From JALHNI01 sp965229305 (GTDB lineage Bacteria; Acidobacteriota; Terriglobia; Bryobacterales; Bryobacteraceae), in NCBI GenBank assembly GCA_965229305.1, contig CBDDIZ010000033.1, forward strand, positions 186,001 through 250,000: a stretch of DNA of 64,000 nt, written 5' to 3'. Below the pieces are notes generated by a model, which had not been told where the DNA came from, did no database searches, and saw only the letters and a list, made by a program, of their open reading frames with translations. A program made the position numbers and the translations under genes. Position 1 is the first letter of the stretch. Each line of letters opens with the position of its first letter. Positions 60,691 to 64,000 of the stretch are shown in pieces.

Positions 60691-63600
60691 ATGCGCCTTA
60701 CCTGCCTGTTCCTGCTGCCCTTCGCCCTCGTGGCTCAGACGTCGGAGACCGACGCGCCGGTCTTTCTTCGTAACCCGTCCATAAGTAAGACGCAGGTGGT
60801 ATTTGAGTATGCCAACGATCTGTGGATTGCGCCGCGGGCGGGAGGCGTGGGGGTGCCGCTGACGAACGGGATGGGCGCCGAGACGAATCCGATTTTCTCG
60901 CCGGATGGGAAGAAGATCGCGTTCACGGGACAATACGACGGCAGTGTGGATGTGTTTGTGGTGCCGGCGGCGGGTGGGGTGCCGCAGCGGTTGACGCGGC
61001 ATCCGGGCGCCGAGGTCGCCGTGGCGTGGACACCGGATTCACAGCGGGTGGTGTTTGCTTCAAACCGGTTCTCGAACGCTCCGTCGTATCCACGGCTGTT
61101 CACGATCTCCGCGGAGGGCGGGCCGGAGACCCAACTGCCGCTGCCGGTGGGCTACGAAGCGGCTTACTCGCCCGACGGGAAGCAACTGGCTTACGTCCCG
61201 ATGTGGCGCGCCTTTACGGCCTGGAAGCGGTATCGCGGCGGCACGACGACGCCGGTGTGGCTTGCGGAGCTCGAGACCTCGAAGGTCGTGAAGGTACCGC
61301 GCGATAACTCGAACGACTATTGCCCGATGTGGACGGGCGGCAAGGTGTGGTTCCTCTCGGATCGCGAAGGCGCGGTGTCGCTGTTCAGCTATGACCCGCA
61401 GAGCAAGAAAGTGACGCGGGCGGTGGAGAACAAGGGGCTCGACTTTAAGTCGGCCTCCGCGGCGGAGGATGCGATCGTCGTGGAGCAATTGGGCTCGTTG
61501 CAGCTTTACGACTTGAAGTCCGGGAAGCTGAGTCCGCTGAAGGTGAGCGTGTCGGGCGATGTGGCCGCCGTGCGGGACCGGTGGGAGAAGATCGGGCAGC
61601 GGCTCGGGTGGCCGACGATTTCACCCACGGGGATGCGGGCGGCCTTCGAGGGGCGAGGGGATATTCTGACGGTGCCGGCGGAGAAGGGCGATGTCCGCAA
61701 TCTGACGAGCAGTTCGGGGTCGATGGAGCGGTTTCCGGCCTGGTCGCCCGATGGCCGTTCGATCGCGTACTTCTCGGATGCGGCCGGCGAGTACGATTTG
61801 CACATTGCGCCGCAGGATGGACGCGGCGAAGTGAAGCGGATCCGCATTGAGGAGAAGCCGACGTTCTACGGGCAGCCGGTGTGGTCGCCGGATAGCAAGA
61901 AGATCGCGTTCACGGACGTCCATCTCAATTTCTGGATCACGGATCTCGCCAGCGGCAAGAGCACGAAGATCGACAAGGACCGGATCATGCCGCGGCCGGC
62001 CGCGCCGAGTTGGTCGCCGGACTCGAAGTGGGTGGCGTACACCAAGAGCCTGCGGAATCATATGGGCGCCATTTTCGTGCACCAGCTGGCGGAGGGCAAA
62101 AGCACGCAGGTGACCGACGGCATGAGCGATGCGCGGAACCCGGTGTGGGATCGCGAAGGGAAGTATTTGTACTTCACGGCATCGACGGATTCGGGGCCGG
62201 CGATCCAGCCCGATATTCAGTCCGGAGCGCGGACGGTGACGGGCAGTTTGTATCTCATTGTGCTCTCGAAGACGGAGCCCTCGCCGCTGGCGCCGGAGAG
62301 CGATGAGGAGAAGGTGGCGGTGGAGCGGCCGGCGCAAGCGCCGAGTCCCGAGGCGCCCAAGCCGGAAGCCACAAAGACAGTGCCGCCGGCGAAGACGGTA
62401 GAGGTCAAGGTCGATCTCGACGATATCCTGCAGCGGGTGCTGTCGCTGCCGATGCCGCCGCGGCGGTATGTGGCGTTGCACGCGGGAAAGGCGGGGAATC
62501 TGTTGGCCGTGGAGGCGCCGGTGAGCGGCCTGACAGGACCGGTGAGCGGCCTGGCGGGGCCGGCGGGGTTGACGGTGCATCGCTACGACCTGAAGGAGCG
62601 ACGCGGCGATGTGCCGTTCAACGGGGTGCAAGCGTTCCAGATTTCGGCGAATGGCGAAAAGGCGTTGTATCGGCAGGGCCAGAACTGGATCATTGGCGCG
62701 ATTCGTCCGCTGCCGCCGCGGAATGCGCCGCCGGCGCCACCGGCCGGGCCGCCACCGACGCCGCTGAAGACGGCGGATATCGAGGTGCGGGTGAGTCCGC
62801 GGGCCGAGTGGGCGCAGATGTACCGCGACGCGTGGCGCATGCAGCGGGAGCTGTTCTATGACCCTGGTCTGCATGGCGTGAACGTCAGCGACTTTCAGGC
62901 GAAGTATCTGCGGTTTCTGCCGGGCCTGTCGTCGCGGCGGGATTTGAACTATCTGATGCAGGACATGATGGGCGAAGTGAGCGTGGGGCATCTGAGCGTG
63001 GGGGGCGGCGACCAGCCGGACGCGAAGGTGGTGTCCACGGGTCTGCTGGGGGCCGATTATGAGGTGGACAACGGACGTTACCGGTTCAAGCGGATCTACA
63101 GCGGCGAGAATTGGAATCCCGGGTTGATGGCGCCGTTGACGCAGCCGGGCGTGAATGTGAAGGCGGGCGACTATCTGCTGGCGGTGGATGGCCGGGACGT
63201 GACGGCGAAGGAGAGCGTGTACGGGTTTTTCGAGGGGAAGTCCGAGAAGCAGGTGACGCTGCGGGTGGGTCCGCAGGCGGACGGGTCCGGGGCGCGCGAG
63301 GTGACGGTGGTGCCGATTCCATCCGAAGGGCGGCTGCGGAATCTGGCGTGGATCGAAGGCAACCGGCGCAAGGTGGATCAGGCAACCAACGGGCGGGTGG
63401 CGTATGTGTATATGCCGGATACGTCGCTGGGTGGTTATACCAACTTTACGCGCTACTTCTATGCGCAGGTGGGCAAGGAGGGCGCGCTGATCGATGAACG
63501 GTATAACGCGGGCGGGGCGTTAGCGACGGACATCGCGGAGGTGTTGTCGCGCAAACCGCTGAGCCGGGTGGCGACGCGCGATGGGGAGGATGAGTTGCAG

Positions 63601-64000
63601 CCGCAGGGGGCGATCTACGGGCCGAAGGCGATGATCATCAACGAGTGGGCCGGGTCCGGGGGCGATGCCATGCCGTGGTACTTCCGGCGCGCGGGCGTGG
63701 GCAAGCTGGTGGGGAAGCGGACCTGGGGAGGCCTGGTGGGACGGGCGGGCGCGCCGGCATTGATGGATGGCGGTTTCGTGACGGCGCCGAGTGCGGCGGT
63801 GTGGGATCCGGCGACGTCGAAGTGGATCTCGGAGAATACGGGCGTGGAGCCGGATGTGGAGGTGGAGAAGGATCCGGAAGCGTGGCGGCAGGGGCGCGAT
63901 CCGCAGTTGGAGAAGGCGATTGAACTGGTGATGGCGGATTTGGCCAAGAAGCCGCTGGCGGCTCCGAAGCGGCCGGCGTATCCGAACTATCAGGTGCCGG
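60691..64000 (+). CDS. tricorn-type protease (peptidase S41 family), 3' truncated by window edge
   Basis: The open frame runs from ATG 60691 (signal MRLTCLFLLPFALVAQ) to the window end, at least 1103 residues. It has PD40 beta-propeller units (NPIFSPDGKKIAFTG, AWSPDGRSIAYFSDAAG, VWSPDSKKIAFTD), a proline-rich insert (about residue 677, RNAPPAPPAGPPPTPL), the C1 helical segment, the catalytic His region VSVGHLSV (His 767), a PDZ domain (GVNVKAGDYLLAVDG) and the catalytic serine in NEWAGSGGDAMPW (Ser 989). The exported location differs from the cytosolic archaeal tricorn but is usual in bacterial homologs. It degrades peptides. The end of the gene lies outside the window. Confidence 0.9.
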   Translation, partial: MRLTCLFLLPFALVAQTSETDAPVFLRNPSISKTQVVFEYANDLWIAPRAGGVGVPLTNGMGAETNPIFSPDGKKIAFTGQYDGSVDVFVVPAAGGVPQRLTRHPGAEVAVAWTPDSQRVVFASNRFSNAPSYPRLFTISAEGGPETQLPLPVGYEAAYSPDGKQLAYVPMWRAFTAWKRYRGGTTTPVWLAELETSKVVKVPRDNSNDYCPMWTGGKVWFLSDREGAVSLFSYDPQSKKVTRAVENKGLDFKSASAAEDAIVVEQLGSLQLYDLKSGKLSPLKVSVSGDVAAVRDRWEKIGQRLGWPTISPTGMRAAFEGRGDILTVPAEKGDVRNLTSSSGSMERFPAWSPDGRSIAYFSDAAGEYDLHIAPQDGRGEVKRIRIEEKPTFYGQPVWSPDSKKIAFTDVHLNFWITDLASGKSTKIDKDRIMPRPAAPSWSPDSKWVAYTKSLRNHMGAIFVHQLAEGKSTQVTDGMSDARNPVWDREGKYLYFTASTDSGPAIQPDIQSGARTVTGSLYLIVLSKTEPSPLAPESDEEKVAVERPAQAPSPEAPKPEATKTVPPAKTVEVKVDLDDILQRVLSLPMPPRRYVALHAGKAGNLLAVEAPVSGLTGPVSGLAGPAGLTVHRYDLKERRGDVPFNGVQAFQISANGEKALYRQGQNWIIGAIRPLPPRNAPPAPPAGPPPTPLKTADIEVRVSPRAEWAQMYRDAWRMQRELFYDPGLHGVNVSDFQAKYLRFLPGLSSRRDLNYLMQDMMGEVSVGHLSVGGGDQPDAKVVSTGLLGADYEVDNGRYRFKRIYSGENWNPGLMAPLTQPGVNVKAGDYLLAVDGRDVTAKESVYGFFEGKSEKQVTLRVGPQADGSGAREVTVVPIPSEGRLRNLAWIEGNRRKVDQATNGRVAYVYMPDTSLGGYTNFTRYFYAQVGKEGALIDERYNAGGALATDIAEVLSRKPLSRVATRDGEDELQPQGAIYGPKAMIINEWAGSGGDAMPWYFRRAGVGKLVGKRTWGGLVGRAGAPALMDGGFVTAPSAAVWDPATSKWISENTGVEPDVEVEKDPEAWRQGRDPQLEKAIELVMADLAKKPLAAPKRPAYPNYQVP

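Overview
The window looks like chromosomal DNA from an acidobacterium of the Solibacter/Bryobacter type (order Bryobacterales). The basis is the combination of Solibacter-type C-terminal domains (TIGR03437), an acidobacterial VWFA-related protein (TIGR03436), many SBBP beta-propeller proteins, a DUF1552/DUF1592/PQQ operon, a BBP2-type porin, a tricorn homolog and high GC. No rRNA, tRNA or CRISPR array was recognised.

1-8.5 kb: the 3' end of a sugar-acid dehydratase (IlvD/Edd family), a GT-C-like membrane protein and an MFS permease form one tight operon. After these come a secreted protein, a ribBA gene broken by two frameshifts, and a decayed phage fragment (terminase plus tail-like piece). 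7.6-23 kb: a DUF151 nuclease, a uridine kinase-like protein, an SBBP protein and threonine synthase, then an overlapping minus-strand group for export and redox work (ChbG deacetylase, PQQ dehydrogenase, DUF1592 and DUF1552 proteins). A SET-domain protein with a 38-residue membrane peptide, mdh and pta follow. A fused glycosyltransferase-phosphatase, probably for glucosylglycerate, has a clear sigma-54 promoter.

23-43 kb: mostly housekeeping and envelope genes, namely rseP, dxr, a beta-hydroxyacid dehydrogenase, a type-5 UDG, a MacA-like adaptor and its ATPase, ygfZ, a PHP phosphoesterase, a DUF885 lipoprotein coupled to a Pvc16-like protein, a VWFA protein, a porin, a MacB-like permease, a flavin reductase, a di-heme peroxidase, a degenerate GH5-like protein and an SBBP/TIGR03437 protein.

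43-60.6 kb is the accessory region. It holds a RAYT (REP-associated Y1 transposase) gene, three arrays of a short GTAG-containing repeat that resembles REP elements, two complete insertion sequences (IS3 and IS256 families) both sitting in or at those arrays with target duplications, and three RHS toxin/immunity cassettes. Two cassettes are orphan tips lacking the RHS core. The arrays lie between the cassettes, and one orphan tip shares a 79-bp perfect identity with the main RHS gene, ending exactly where an array begins. I read this as a polymorphic-toxin locus shaped by a RAYT/REP system plus homologous tip exchange. A 1.9k-residue SBBP/Ig-like repeat protein lies inside this region. The window ends in a truncated tricorn-type protease.
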